DNA of 64,000 nt from Collinsella sp. WCA1-178-WT-3 (M1) (GTDB lineage: Bacteria > Actinomycetota > Coriobacteriia > Coriobacteriales > Coriobacteriaceae): positions 124,001-188,000 of the forward strand of contig NZ_VUME01000003.1 in NCBI RefSeq assembly GCF_009696325.1, read 5' to 3'. The notes beneath the pieces were generated by a model. That model saw nothing but the letters and a program-made list of their open reading frames with translations, did not search any database and was not told where the DNA came from. Position numbers and translations under genes: made by a program. Within the stretch, counting starts at the first letter, position 1. The number at the start of each line of letters is the position of its first letter. Below, one piece after another: positions 63,865 to 64,000 of this stretch.

Positions 63865-64000
63865 CTACCCTTGGTACGAAGACGCCTTGGGCGGCGTCTT
63901 GCCCTTCAGGACCTTATGGTAGTAATCGTAGGTGAGCGGCGTCTCGTCGCTCAGGCGCTCGGCATCCTCGACCTCGCCGATAAACAGTAGATGCGTGCCC
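63865..64000 (-). CDS. C-terminus of a flavin reductase-like protein (partial)
   Basis: Only the last 45 codons are in the window: GTHLLFIGEVEDAERLSD, then ETPLTYDYYHKVLKGKTPPKAS and a stop after SSYQG. The GEV.DAE and YYHKVLKGKTP pattern is that of FMN-binding flavin reductase/flavoredoxin proteins, which in some anaerobes are fused to rubredoxin. Here rubredoxin is a separate gene directly downstream. Confidence 0.8.
   Translation of the reverse strand, partial: GTHLLFIGEVEDAERLSDETPLTYDYYHKVLKGKTPPKASSYQG

Overview
The window looks like chromosomal DNA of a GC-rich actinobacterium of the class Coriobacteriia, most probably Collinsella or a close relative. This is an inference from base composition, a Cas9 of the long coriobacterial kind, and gene content (ruvCAB with a GAAC-N4-GTTC SOS box, YerC, the gltB/gltD pair, superoxide reductase, YgiQ). 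I see no tRNA, rRNA, prophage or intact insertion sequence.

Layout. 1-4306: 5' part of a Cas9 gene (minus strand, running off the left edge) and, divergent from it, a well-formed tracrRNA ending in a strong terminator; the rest of this type II CRISPR locus lies outside. 4.5-8.6 kb: zinc-ribbon protein, Mn-type CDF efflux pump, membrane protein, small Cys-rich protein. 9-19.3 kb: fhs, the ruvCAB operon, an NAD-synthetase-like protein that has lost its active-site motifs, superoxide reductase and a SWIM/SNF2 helicase. 19.4-30.3 kb: dnaE bracketed by two inverted copies of a 128-bp palindromic element, then addB-addA. 30.6-41.9 kb: yerC, a holin-like membrane protein, an Rrf2 regulator divergent from cysK, mnmA, a HipA-like kinase fused to a helix-turn-helix, an M42 peptidase, fucO, a DUF1275 protein and a YgiQ radical-SAM enzyme. 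41.9-46.3 kb: CPBP protease, an orphan RelB-like antitoxin, about 0.9 kb of unexplained DNA, and a DEAD-box helicase with an RG-rich tail. 46.9-50 kb: copper operon copA-copZ-csoR with a CsoR-type operator. 50-61.4 kb: small zinc-ribbon membrane protein, amidohydrolase, AbiEi/DUF559-like nuclease, an unknown protein, gltD and gltB. 61.9-64 kb: mntH, rubredoxin and the end of a flavin reductase.

The most unusual feature is non-coding. Nineteen palindromic units, each exactly 57 bp, occur in five intergenic arrays (near 46.6, 52.2, 53.7, 61.6 and 63.2 kb) with a fixed period of 79-81 bp. The inverted arms (consensus TCTCAATCTGTAACA) covary so that the dyad is kept, the 25-bp core has a polarity, and the 23-24 bp spacers are fixed in length but mostly variable in sequence. 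Two pairs of arrays bracket single genes: the DUF559-like nuclease and mntH. Several other palindrome families, many carrying GGGGAC/GTCCCC words, fill other gaps. I could not compare any of these with other genomes.

Functional links. Metal and redox homeostasis recurs (CDF exporter, MntH importer, copper operon, SOR, rubredoxin, flavin reductase, Rrf2/cysK), as do DNA repair and defence (Cas9, ruvCAB, addAB, dnaE, SNF2, HipA-like kinase, nuclease).
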